A stretch of DNA of 7,845 nucleotides. Origin: Puia dinghuensis. GTDB taxonomy: Bacteria > Bacteroidota > Bacteroidia > Chitinophagales > Chitinophagaceae. The stretch spans positions 1-7,845 of the forward strand of contig JAMFRX010000719.1 in NCBI GenBank assembly GCA_026224995.1, read 5' to 3'. The position numbers were made by a program, and so were the translations under genes. The notes below the pieces were generated by a model. It was not told where the DNA came from. It did not search any database and saw only the letters and a program-made list of their open reading frames with translations. Position 1 is the stretch's first letter. Each line of letters starts with the position of its first letter. Below are positions 1 through 6,908 of the stretch, in pieces.

Positions 1-1125
1 ATGGTGAGGCGGGCCTTCGGAACGCGCTACTACAACCGCATCACCTATGCCCTGGTCCCCCTTCCCGATGGCAGCAGCCGCATCGACTTCACGGTCGAGG
101 AGAATCCTCTCACCTTCGCCAAGATCGGGATCAACTACAACCAGTTCAGCGGCATCAGCGCCATCCTTAACCTGACGAGCCGGGATTTCTTTACTCCCAC
201 CTCCCGCAGCCTTGTCACCGTCAACATCGGCCAGAATTTTCGCATCCGGGCCGAGCACCTGCAATATTTCAGCCGCCGCGCCAATTTTTCGTTTACGCTG
301 GCGCCGCAGTTCGACCAGTTCCAGATCACCACGTACAACAGCAAATACAAGGAAGCAGGCCTCTACGACCAGAGCTATTTCAGGATGGACAGCCGCTTTG
401 GCTATTCGACCAATCGCGATCTCACCACCGGGCTGGGAAGCCGTTTCGAGTATATCAACTACGATCCTTCCATCACTTCCAGCCTGGATTTCAAGGGAGA
501 CAACAAGTTCCTGACGAGCTATTTCTTCGTCCGGAGCAATACGCTGGACAGGCCCGTATACCCGCGCCGCGGCATCAAATTCGAAGCTGAGGCGGACGAG
601 GTCTTCGAACAGAACCCAAGAGCCACGTCCTTTGCCAGCTCCCAGTCCCGCAACGATACCAGCTTTTCGGCTGCCCCCTACCAGCGTATCCTGGTGACCT
701 ACGATCAGTATGTTCCCCTGGCGGAGAAATATACCCTCCAGGCACACCTGCAAGGCGGCCTTAACCTGCGCTACCACAACAATATCATGAATGAATTCTC
801 CATCGGCGGCCTCACGGACCAGTTCCATAACCAGGTGGTCTTCGCCGGTCTGCGGGAAGGAACATTCTATTCCGCCAGCATCGCAGAAGGTATGCTGGCT
901 CTGCGCTACCAGCTTTTCGCCAACGTCCTGGTCACGGGCAAGGCCAATGTCCTGTTCAACAATTTCCTGGACAAGAGCAGCTTCTTCACGACGCCTGACT
1001 TCCTCTCTGGCTATGCGCTGACTTTCACCTACAACTTTGCCCTGGGGCCGCTGGAGCTCAGCGCCATGTATAACGACCAGAGTCATTCCCTATTGGGCTA
1101 TCTGAATATTGGGATTCCTTTTTGA
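1..1125 (+). CDS. Patatin/Omp85-type outer-membrane protein, C-terminal barrel (5' partial)
   Basis: This is the C-terminal part of an outer-membrane beta-barrel protein of the Omp85/BamA superfamily, most like the barrel half of patatin-linked (PlpD-type) phospholipases common in Bacteroidota. Residues 6-33 (AFGTRYYNRITY... then DFTVEE) resemble the end of a POTRA-like segment. Residues 34-374 alternate polar and aromatic residues as in beta-strands. Recognisable barrel motifs are NTLDRPVYPRRG at 180-191, typical of an Omp85 strand/turn, and FSIGGL at 266-271 followed by FAGLREG at 281-287. The chain ends in Phe, as barrel proteins usually do. An N-terminal patatin lipase domain (GxSxG and DGG/A) would lie upstream and is not visible. 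The first Met is probably internal, because a signal peptide is missing and homologues run roughly twice this length. The lipoprotein gene follows 49 bp downstream on the same strand. The barrel assignment is firm; the patatin link is inferred. Confidence 0.8.
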   Translation: MVRRAFGTRYYNRITYALVPLPDGSSRIDFTVEENPLTFAKIGINYNQFSGISAILNLTSRDFFTPTSRSLVTVNIGQNFRIRAEHLQYFSRRANFSFTLAPQFDQFQITTYNSKYKEAGLYDQSYFRMDSRFGYSTNRDLTTGLGSRFEYINYDPSITSSLDFKGDNKFLTSYFFVRSNTLDRPVYPRRGIKFEAEADEVFEQNPRATSFASSQSRNDTSFSAAPYQRILVTYDQYVPLAEKYTLQAHLQGGLNLRYHNNIMNEFSIGGLTDQFHNQVVFAGLREGTFYSASIAEGMLALRYQLFANVLVTGKANVLFNNFLDKSSFFTTPDFLSGYALTFTYNFALGPLELSAMYNDQSHSLLGYLNIGIPF

Positions 1126-1174
1126 GTCCATTGATCGTAATAATTTCCTTGCCATACCGTTTTATGAAAGTAAC

Positions 1175-2266
1175 ATGCCTCACAAGCATCGCCCGATAGC
1201 ATTTTTCCTCTTCCTGCTTACACTGGCAGGCGCCTGCCAAAAGCACCGGGCCGCTTCCGCATCGGCACGCAGCTACCGCATCGGCTTCGCCAACTCGGCC
1301 CCCGGTCCCGATTATACCCTCTATATGCAATCGCTGAATCTCTGGCCCCAGCATTCAGACGCCACTATCATCAGCACCGAAGTTCCCTGGGATTCTCTGC
1401 TGGCAGGCGAAGACCCCATCGCCTACGTCGAGAACGACTACGCAGGCCTGGTGAGCTATTGCCGGAGCAAGCACCTCCTTATCTGGGTGTACATCGATCC
1501 GGAGAACGGACTCAACAGGGCTTCAGATTCCGATCCATTGGTAGCGGCAGGCAGGAGCATCGCTCAGACCGCCATCCAACAGCTATATCGTCGCTTCGTT
1601 CTGGTGGCGGACAGCATCCTTCAGCCCGACCACCTGGGTCTTGCGCTGGAGACCAATCTGATCCGGATCGCCGCGCCGGACTCTATCTATCAGGGAGTGG
1701 TGAAAGCCGCCGTGGCAGCGGCCGCCGATGTTCGCGCTATCGACGGGAAAGTGCCCTTGAGCGTGAGCGTGCAGGTGGAGACAGCCTGGGGAAAGCTCAA
1801 TGGCAATGGAACTTACCTGGGCGTGGACCAGGATTTTGCCGATTTCCCATTCCTCCAGGAGCTGGGCCTGTCTTCCTATCCTTATCTTGGTTATACCTCC
1901 CCTGGCGACCTGCCGCTGAATTATTATAGCCAGTTGGTCACCGGCCATCTTGTTCCTGTCTTCGTGTCCGAAGGCGGCTGGACATCCGCCAATATACCGC
2001 TGCAGAACGGACAAGCTATCCAAAGCAGCCTTGCCTTACAGCAGAGCTACATCGACCGCCAAGGGCAGCTGCTTGATGAGGCACGGGCCATCGGCCTATT
2101 TCAGCTCACCTTCACCGACCTTTCGCTCTCCGGCTTCTCCGCTACGCTGGCCGCGGGTCTACAACCCTTCGCTTTCCTTGGCGTGGTAGACACCGCCTTC
2201 ACGCCGAAACCGGCCCTGGAAGCCTGGGATAGCCTGTTCCATAAGCCGCTGGAAGCAGGGCACTAG
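1175..2266 (+). CDS. Secreted lipoprotein with a TIM-barrel glycoside-hydrolase-like domain
   Basis: This 363-residue protein begins with a short basic N-terminus, a hydrophobic core (IAFFLFLLTLAGA) and Cys21, a relaxed lipobox, so it is probably lipid-anchored outside the cytoplasm. The rest reads like a clan GH-A type (beta/alpha)8 barrel. LLIWVYIDPE at 101-110 resembles an early strand. LGLALETN at 154-161 places Glu159 where the acid/base is expected after strand 4. SSYPYLGY at 233-240 recalls the SxYP segment of GH53-like enzymes. VFVSEGGW at 262-269 places Glu266 as a candidate nucleophile at strand 7, and FQLTFTDL at 309-316 would be strand 8. ATG at 1175 is preferred over TTG at 1109, which overlaps the upstream gene and adds 22 residues before the signal peptide. 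A weak GAAAG lies just 5' of the start. No specific family or substrate can be named. It is probably co-transcribed with the barrel gene, and it converges with ftcD across a 6-bp gap. Confidence 0.72.
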   Translation: MPHKHRPIAFFLFLLTLAGACQKHRAASASARSYRIGFANSAPGPDYTLYMQSLNLWPQHSDATIISTEVPWDSLLAGEDPIAYVENDYAGLVSYCRSKHLLIWVYIDPENGLNRASDSDPLVAAGRSIAQTAIQQLYRRFVLVADSILQPDHLGLALETNLIRIAAPDSIYQGVVKAAVAAAADVRAIDGKVPLSVSVQVETAWGKLNGNGTYLGVDQDFADFPFLQELGLSSYPYLGYTSPGDLPLNYYSQLVTGHLVPVFVSEGGWTSANIPLQNGQAIQSSLALQQSYIDRQGQLLDEARAIGLFQLTFTDLSLSGFSATLAAGLQPFAFLGVVDTAFTPKPALEAWDSLFHKPLEAGH

Positions 2267-2272
2267 CTATGC

Positions 2273-3964
2273 TCAGCCGGCCGCTATCTTCGCCTCCACG
2301 ATCTTCACGATCGCCTCTTCCTCTCGTATCGTCTGCTCCCTGATGGCTCTGCCCTTCGCCAGCACAGCTTCTACAAAGGCCTTGTCGGCATAGCCCGACG
2401 CATTGATGCATACATTCATGAACGCCCCCAGCACTGCCGCACGGACACAGAGCGCTCCGACGCCGGCATCGGATACGGAGTTGGGGTTGCCCTGCTCCGC
2501 CATGGCCCGGATCAACCGCAAGCTCGCGGCCGACACTTCCATCACCCGCAAGGGCACTTCGATAGCCATCTTCGTAGCCGCCTGGATGGCGCTATGGCGG
2601 GCCGCCTTCTCCTCTTCATTGGCCTTGGGTAGCCCAAAGGCCGTCATGATCGCATTGAAGGCGCGGGTATCGGCATCTACCAGCCGAAGGAGCTCGTCTT
2701 TGTAACCCTGTCCCTGCTGCGCCCAGTCGCTGAACTCCGCCCAGCGGCTGTCCCAGCCCTTCTTATGGGAGCTGAGATTGGCTACCATGGTCCCGAGGGA
2801 AGCGCCCAGGGCGCCAACATAAGCGGCGATCGATCCACCGCCGGGAGCAGGGCTCTCGCTGGCCGTCTCGTCGGCGAAATCGCGCAGCGGCATTTTTATG
2901 AGCTTGTCGTCCCCCGCCCCGCGCAGCAGGTATTCTATGATGCGTTCTTCGGGGACAAAGGGTCCGAGCTCATCGAGCCCCATGGACAGGATGGCGATAC
3001 GGATCAGCTCTTTCTCGGCGACGCCGGCGCTGCGCTGCTGCTTGCCCAGGAAATACCTGCCGGCCTCCAGCATGGCCTGCAGCGGGATGAGGCCCACGAG
3101 CTCACTACCGGTGACGCGTATCCCCCTTTCCGCGGCCGCGCGGCATACCTCGTCAAAGGCGACATGCACGGGCGTGGTCTGGATATTCGTGAGGTTCATG
3201 GAGATCTGGGCCATGCCGTATTCTTCGATGTACCAGCCGATGGCCTTCACGGCCTTCAGGGTCCCGGGAATATTCACGGGCTTGCCGTCGGCTCCGTTGA
3301 CGATCTTCCCTGTGATAGGATCGCCCTCGCGCAGCACACGGCCGGCTTCCCGGACGTCGAAGGCGATGGAGTTGGCGCGCCGTGTGGAAGTCGTATTCAG
3401 GTTGACGTTATAGGCGACCAGGAAGTCCCTCGCCCCGATGACGGTGCCGCCGCGGCGGGCGTCGAACTCGGCAGGGCCGAAGTCGGGCTTCCACTCAGGC
3501 AGCTTTATCTTCTTGAAGAATCCTTCGTATTCCCCGGCGCGGATGACGGACAGGTTGCTCCGCGACTTGTCGGACTGTGCGGCTTCATACAGGTATACCG
3601 GCAGCTTGAGCTCCGTCCCTACCCTTTCGGCCAGCCGTTGCGCCCATGCCGCCGTCTCTTCCATCGTGATGCCCGCAATGGGTATCAGGGGACAGACATC
3701 GGTGGCGCCCATCCGCGGATGCTCGCCCTTATGCTGACGCATGTCGATGACCTCTCCGGCCAGCCTGATGGCCTGAAAAGCGGCCTCCGTCACCGCGGCA
3801 GGCGATCCTACAAAGGTGACGACGGTGCGGTTGGTGGCTTTTCCCGGGTCGACGTTCAGCAGCCTGACGCCGGGCACGGCTTCGATGGCGTCGGTTAGCT
3901 GCTTGATGATCTCCGGCCGGCGGCCATCGCTGAAATTCGGTACGCATTCGATGATCTGCTCCAT
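2273..3964 (-). CDS. ftcD: Bifunctional glutamate formimidoyltransferase / formimidoyl-THF cyclodeaminase
   Basis: This cytoplasmic enzyme catalyses the last steps of histidine degradation. It moves the formimino group of N-formimidoyl-L-glutamate to tetrahydrofolate, releasing glutamate, and then cyclodeaminates formimino-THF to 5,10-methenyl-THF and ammonia. Residues 1 to about 325 are the transferase. They contain CVPNFSDGR (7-15), HKGEHPRMGATDVCPLIP (78-95) with His82 at the position of the catalytic His of the mammalian enzyme, and NLTN...TTPVHVAF (257-270). Residues from about 355 to 563 are the FchA-like cyclodeaminase, with ESPAPGGGSIAAYVGALGAS (370-389) and the VDADTRAF segment (429-436). 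The 563-residue length is close to the roughly 540 of mammalian FTCD, so both domains are complete. The ATG start gives the family's usual N-terminus; no Shine-Dalgarno is seen. It lies 61 bp downstream of the broken abi gene, on the same strand. HutI, the preceding pathway enzyme, is encoded about 3 kb away on the same strand. Confidence 0.96.
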   Translation of the reverse strand: MEQIIECVPNFSDGRRPEIIKQLTDAIEAVPGVRLLNVDPGKATNRTVVTFVGSPAAVTEAAFQAIRLAGEVIDMRQHKGEHPRMGATDVCPLIPIAGITMEETAAWAQRLAERVGTELKLPVYLYEAAQSDKSRSNLSVIRAGEYEGFFKKIKLPEWKPDFGPAEFDARRGGTVIGARDFLVAYNVNLNTTSTRRANSIAFDVREAGRVLREGDPITGKIVNGADGKPVNIPGTLKAVKAIGWYIEEYGMAQISMNLTNIQTTPVHVAFDEVCRAAAERGIRVTGSELVGLIPLQAMLEAGRYFLGKQQRSAGVAEKELIRIAILSMGLDELGPFVPEERIIEYLLRGAGDDKLIKMPLRDFADETASESPAPGGGSIAAYVGALGASLGTMVANLSSHKKGWDSRWAEFSDWAQQGQGYKDELLRLVDADTRAFNAIMTAFGLPKANEEEKAARHSAIQAATKMAIEVPLRVMEVSAASLRLIRAMAEQGNPNSVSDAGVGALCVRAAVLGAFMNVCINASGYADKAFVEAVLAKGRAIREQTIREEEAIVKIVEAKIAAG

Positions 3965-4025
3965 GTAAAACTTATGGTTGTTGATTAATGCAATCGTTAT
4001 ACGTTCAGGCGCGGCAATTTAACCA
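3965..4025. other. Intergenic leader of ftcD
   Basis: This is the 61-bp gap between the abi stop codon and the ftcD start. It holds the left arm of the inverted repeat at 4014-4034. No convincing TAnnTTTG -7 element with an upstream TTG was found at a normal distance from the ftcD ATG, and no Shine-Dalgarno. TAAGTTTT occurs on the - strand only a few bases before the start, too close to act as an ordinary promoter for a leadered message. Confidence 0.4.
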
Positions 4026-4034
4026 TTAAATTGC
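4014..4034. repeat. Perfect 9-bp inverted repeat over the abi stop codon
   Basis: GCAATTTAA (4014-4022) and TTAAATTGC (4026-4034) are perfect reverse complements separated by CCA. The right arm contains the stop codon (TTA on the + strand) of the abi reading frame, and the left arm lies in the ftcD leader. There is no following T-run on either strand, so a classical intrinsic terminator is not supported. It may be an operator, an RNA hairpin between abi and ftcD, or chance in AT-rich DNA. Confidence 0.5.
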
Positions 4035-4697
4035 ATTTACAACGGATATCGCTTGGGAAACGCCATCGATCCCATATAGAATTCTTCCGACACGGCAGCC
4101 AAGCCAATGCAATAGCTCGAGGATCAAATTATACCGGTTTAGAACAAGTATTGTCGAGACTTCAGCGGTGTCATTGCCGAAACAAACAGGCTCATAATGG
4201 GCTATCCTGTTTCTAATATCATTGACCCTTACTAAATTTTGAAAGACCTCTTTTTGTTTCGTACCGAATGGCCGATTGGGGAATATCTCCATCAACGAGT
4301 TTCCGGCCGCAGCATATTGCTTCTTTGCAAATTGATAGGTCCAGAACCCAAATGGGAGCTTGGTTATTAGCCCATCGTGTGTATACGCCGTCGCCAGTTT
4401 TTGGATGGCCTACTGTACAATATGGAAAGAATCCTCGCAGCCGGCCGAAATATCCAAATACCCCCCGGGCTGAACCGCCTTTTCCAACCAGTCGGTTCCT
4501 TTAATGGCGGTAAAATATCTATCGATCGAATTTCTTAAAATCACCTCGAACACCCCTATCAGTGCGTGCATTTTCTGGGACAGCAGGATATTTGCCCTGT
4601 ATAATTTAACCGCCCTCTTTGTATTGCCATGGCAGGCAACATAATATCGTGAGAACCGGGGCTGAGAGATGGCCGTATGTAGCTGAGCATTGTCCAC
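4026..4697 (-). pseudogene. Abi-family (HEPN-type) abortive-infection protein with one in-frame amber codon
   Basis: Reading this strand in one frame from GTG (4695-4697) to TAA (4026-4028) gives 223 codons broken by a single TAG (4410-4412, codon 96). Both halves belong to one Abi_2/AbiD/F-like protein. SQPRFSRYY (11-19), KRAVKLYRAN (27-36) and FEVILRN (50-56) form the usual N-terminal region. After the stop come LPFGFW (114-119), EIFPNRPFG, and RNRIAH (162-167), followed by YEP. That last motif is the R-x4-H signature of HEPN RNases, and the family normally reads RNRxAHHEP. Known relatives abort phage infection, presumably by RNA cleavage. The amber codon precedes the HEPN motif, so a normally terminated product would lack the active site. 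An in-frame ATG at 4290-4292 could start the C-terminal part alone. GTG is the only ordinary start in frame before an upstream stop at 4797-4799. Base composition is AT-richer than the neighbours, which suggests acquisition. Alternatives to decay are a sequencing error or suppression. Confidence 0.8.
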
Positions 4698-4736
4698 AAA
4701 TCCAAGTTTTTGAACCGCATATCCAGCTCCAAAATT

Positions 4737-4760
4737 AAAATAATTTTCAAAAATAATTTT
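4737..4760. repeat. Two direct copies of AAAATAATTTT, 13 bp apart
   Basis: AAAATAATTTT occurs at 4737-4747 and again at 4750-4760, in register about one and a quarter helical turns apart. Each copy is itself nearly palindromic. The pair surrounds the candidate abi -7 element, so it could be an operator, but low complexity alone could explain it. Confidence 0.35.
4748..4755 (-). promoter_or_regulatory. Possible Bacteroidota-type -7 element for abi (TATTTTTG)
   Basis: On the - strand this reads TATTTTTG, a full match to the Bacteroidota -7 consensus TAnnTTTG. Transcription would begin near 4740, giving a leader of about 45 nt before the abi GTG. No clear TTTG/TTG -33 element is seen at the expected spacing upstream, and the region is so AT-rich that a chance match is possible. 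Confidence 0.3.
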
Positions 4761-4762
4761 TA

Positions 4763-4865
4763 TAACTTTGTGTTGTATTCCTGCGATCGCCGCTGTCTAA
4801 CATTCCTGTTATTCAAGCTTGCAGGTTAAGATCTTCAAAAAAGGGCCACTGAGTGGCCCTTTTTT
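4763..4865 (+). ncRNA. Possible small RNA unit: -7 element to terminator
   Basis: TAACTTTG at 4763-4770 matches the TAnnTTTG -7 consensus on the + strand. No + strand gene follows, but the strong terminator at 4837-4865 lies about 90 nt downstream. A transcript from about 4777 to 4865 could fold with CCTGCGA (4780-4786) pairing to TTGCAGG (4819-4825), including one G-U pair, followed by the terminator hairpin. No -33 element was found, no known RNA family was recognised, and the terminator is fully explained by the Gcr-like gene. This is a weak candidate only. Confidence 0.18.
4837..4865. terminator. Symmetric (bidirectional) intrinsic terminator
   Basis: Six A's followed by GGGCCAC (4837-4849), loop TGA, and GTGGCCC followed by six T's (4853-4865) form a perfect 13-bp inverted repeat with a GC-rich 7-bp core. 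The T-run is present on both strands, so it can stop transcription in both directions. It begins 10 bp after the stop codon of the Gcr-like gene and so ends the hutI/Gcr-like transcript on the - strand, insulating abi and ftcD. Confidence 0.92.
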
Positions 4866-4875
4866 GTTGCCCCTT

Positions 4876-6894
4876 TTATTCCTCCACCAACCTCCGCCGC
4901 GGCCGGACAAAATCCAATGGATTGCTCCTGAAATATCTCCACAGTATCCCCAAAAATTCCGGATATTCCCTAAGCCTCACACCCCTGCTGCGGACGGCTA
5001 CGATGAAAGCCAGCGAGAAGCTCACGAGAAAGTTCAAGAACCCGATGCCCAGCACCCCGCCGAAGACGGTAGCCAGATACCAGGGATTCACATTGCGGAA
5101 GCCCAGCCCATAGACGGCAAGCGAGGTATTGCCCGCGGAGATGGTGATATGCCGGATGTCAAAGCGGATGCCGAAGATCTCGCCGATGAAGCCCGCCATG
5201 CCCAGGAAGAAGCCCAGGCAGATATTGCCGATGAGCGTGCCGGCATGGCTCTCTACATACATGGAGATGCGGCGCAGCCGCTCTTGCGGGATGGACAGCC
5301 GGAGGATGGGATGGGTCTGCAGCCGACGCCCGATATGCCCATAGCGGATCTTGTTCTGGACATAGCCGGCGATGATGCCGCTGAGGAAGAGGAATACTCC
5401 CGTATTACAGGCATAGAGCAGGCTGAGGCTCTGCCAGGGATGCTGGTCACTGAGCATTTTCAGGGCCGCAGCGCCCGAGACGATCTTGTGGCCGAAGATC
5501 TTCTCATAGCCCCAGGCGATCAGCCATACTCCGGGGAATACGATGATCAGGTTGCCGGCGAAGGAAGCGATCTGACTACGGCTGACCTTCGCCACGGTGA
5601 TGGCTAAATTGTAGAGATTGGGCTGGTGGGAGCTCTTGCGTGTGTCGAGCGAGCTGGCTACGGCGCTGGCCGTGAAGGCCGGCTGCTTGGTCGCCAGTGT
5701 CGTATGGGTCTCTTCGATCAGGATAAAGCCAAGGCTGTAGTTGACGCTATAAGCAAAGCCATGCCAGAAGATAGCCATCGGCAGCTTGATCAGCAGGTTC
5801 TTTATGAGCACGACCAGGCAGATCCAGGCGCCGCCGCCCATGGCGCTCGTGAGCATGGCCCGGTATTCGGCCCAGCTGGAAGTGATGTATTTATTGCCCT
5901 TCGCCCCCTTATGCTCGGCGATCTGGTAAGCCAGGTAGCCCAGCGACTGGGACATGAACTCCAGGATGCTGTTCTTGCGGTTCTCGTTCCGGAGGAGCAT
6001 GCGAAAGAGATCCACGAACCGGCCGGTGTCGAAGCGATGATCGCGGTCCAGCAGATCCACTAAGATGGAGATCCGTTCCAGGCGGTTGGCCAGCAGCAGG
6101 AGCATATAGGTCTGGTGCAGGCTGGCGCCCTGCTGCGAATGGTTCTCGCGTACATAGTCGATGCATTCGTGGCACATGCCGGTGACGGCGTTGATCTTCT
6201 CCGCCAGCTCCACCAGCGCCTCCCGGCGGTCACCCTCCTCCGAGAGCTTCTCCTCCAGCTCATGTACCAGATAGTTCTGGGCAACAAAGGGATTCTCTTC
6301 CTGGTATTGTTCCGGCAGGTAGTGCAGCACTTCCTTCTCCAGCCCGAGCTGGGCCACCTGGAAGCTCAGCGTGTTCAGCGACAGCACCAGCTGGCGCAGG
6401 ATGCGGCGGTCGTCGATGTGCAGGGACAGGCCCAGGGTCTCGAAGAAGCCGATCCAATCCGAGCGCGGGATGTCCTCGACCCAGATATAGTCATTGTTGC
6501 GGAAGAACACCCTGTTCAGCACGAAGAGAAAGTCATTCTCGGGCTGCAATGGCGGCAGCAGCTTGTGCCGCAGGCGGCCGAAAAGCTCCTGCCAGAAACC
6601 CCGGGCCAGGGGGATGCCGCTCTCCATGAGCGCGGAGGACAGATCGGCTCTTACCAATTGGGAAAGGATCGCATGCTGAAGGTTGCTGAGGACGAAGGGC
6701 TTTTCCTGCAGGACCGCCGTCACCCCGGCAAGATTGGCGCCCGCATCCCGCCGCCCGCGGCTGGGGCGGACCAGAGAGAAGAAAGATACCAGGAAGTCCA
6801 GGCCGCCATGATTGTCGGCAATCGACAGGACGCTGCTACGGCTGGATACGGTCTCGAGGAAGTCTGGCTTGGTCTTTTTCTTTCTTCCGAACAT
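4876..6894 (-). CDS. Gcr-family polytopic membrane protein ('site-specific recombinase', PF10136 type)
   Basis: This 672-residue protein resembles the family annotated as 'site-specific recombinase' after gonococcal Gcr. Residues 1 to about 345 are soluble and helix-rich. The C-terminal half has about six hydrophobic segments, near 355-373, 377-393, 443-461, 488-511, 552-575 and 606-634. Family-like motifs are SDQHPWQSLSLLYACNTGVF (482-501), SGIIAGYVQNK (505-515), FGIRFDIRHITISAG (574-588) and the end LREYPEFLGILWRYFRSNPL (641-660). I see no tyrosine-recombinase R-H-R-Y set and no serine-recombinase nucleophile region, so the recombinase name looks doubtful and a membrane role is more likely. 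The length agrees with the family's roughly 650-700. The ATG lies 14 bp after the hutI stop, with an A-rich leader and no Shine-Dalgarno, suggesting co-transcription with hutI; the message would end at the adjacent terminator. The family assignment is from remembered motifs, and the biochemical role is unknown. Confidence 0.78.
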   Translation of the reverse strand: MFGRKKKTKPDFLETVSSRSSVLSIADNHGGLDFLVSFFSLVRPSRGRRDAGANLAGVTAVLQEKPFVLSNLQHAILSQLVRADLSSALMESGIPLARGFWQELFGRLRHKLLPPLQPENDFLFVLNRVFFRNNDYIWVEDIPRSDWIGFFETLGLSLHIDDRRILRQLVLSLNTLSFQVAQLGLEKEVLHYLPEQYQEENPFVAQNYLVHELEEKLSEEGDRREALVELAEKINAVTGMCHECIDYVRENHSQQGASLHQTYMLLLLANRLERISILVDLLDRDHRFDTGRFVDLFRMLLRNENRKNSILEFMSQSLGYLAYQIAEHKGAKGNKYITSSWAEYRAMLTSAMGGGAWICLVVLIKNLLIKLPMAIFWHGFAYSVNYSLGFILIEETHTTLATKQPAFTASAVASSLDTRKSSHQPNLYNLAITVAKVSRSQIASFAGNLIIVFPGVWLIAWGYEKIFGHKIVSGAAALKMLSDQHPWQSLSLLYACNTGVFLFLSGIIAGYVQNKIRYGHIGRRLQTHPILRLSIPQERLRRISMYVESHAGTLIGNICLGFFLGMAGFIGEIFGIRFDIRHITISAGNTSLAVYGLGFRNVNPWYLATVFGGVLGIGFLNFLVSFSLAFIVAVRSRGVRLREYPEFLGILWRYFRSNPLDFVRPRRRLVEE

Positions 6895-6908
6895 ACTATT
6901 GTTTTAGT

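Noticed and set aside
1109..1174. Extended N-terminus of the lipoprotein from TTG 1109
   Set aside because: It overlaps the upstream stop and would place 22 non-signal residues ahead of a good lipoprotein signal peptide that begins at ATG 1175.
2765..3898. Long 377-codon + strand open frame opposite ftcD
   Set aside because: Its translation shows no family motifs, and it exactly overlies a well-recognised enzyme on the other strand. High GC keeps antisense frames open.
4559..4750. 63-codon - strand frame starting in the abi leader
   Set aside because: It overlaps the abi N-terminus in another frame, has a TTG start and no motif; the Abi frame explains the same DNA.
4783..4790. GCGATCGC palindrome as a HIP1-type repeat
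   Set aside because: I noticed only this one copy, and the organism does not look cyanobacterial; it is best taken as a chance 8-bp palindrome.
4770..4836. Possible tRNA in the abi/terminator gap
   Set aside because: No T-arm GGTTC-A-A consensus, no acceptor stem and no anticodon arm can be drawn.
4819..5607. 262-codon + strand frame opposite the Gcr-like gene
   Set aside because: It starts inside the terminator region and is antisense to conserved membrane-protein motifs; acidic low-complexity composition is typical of a shadow frame.
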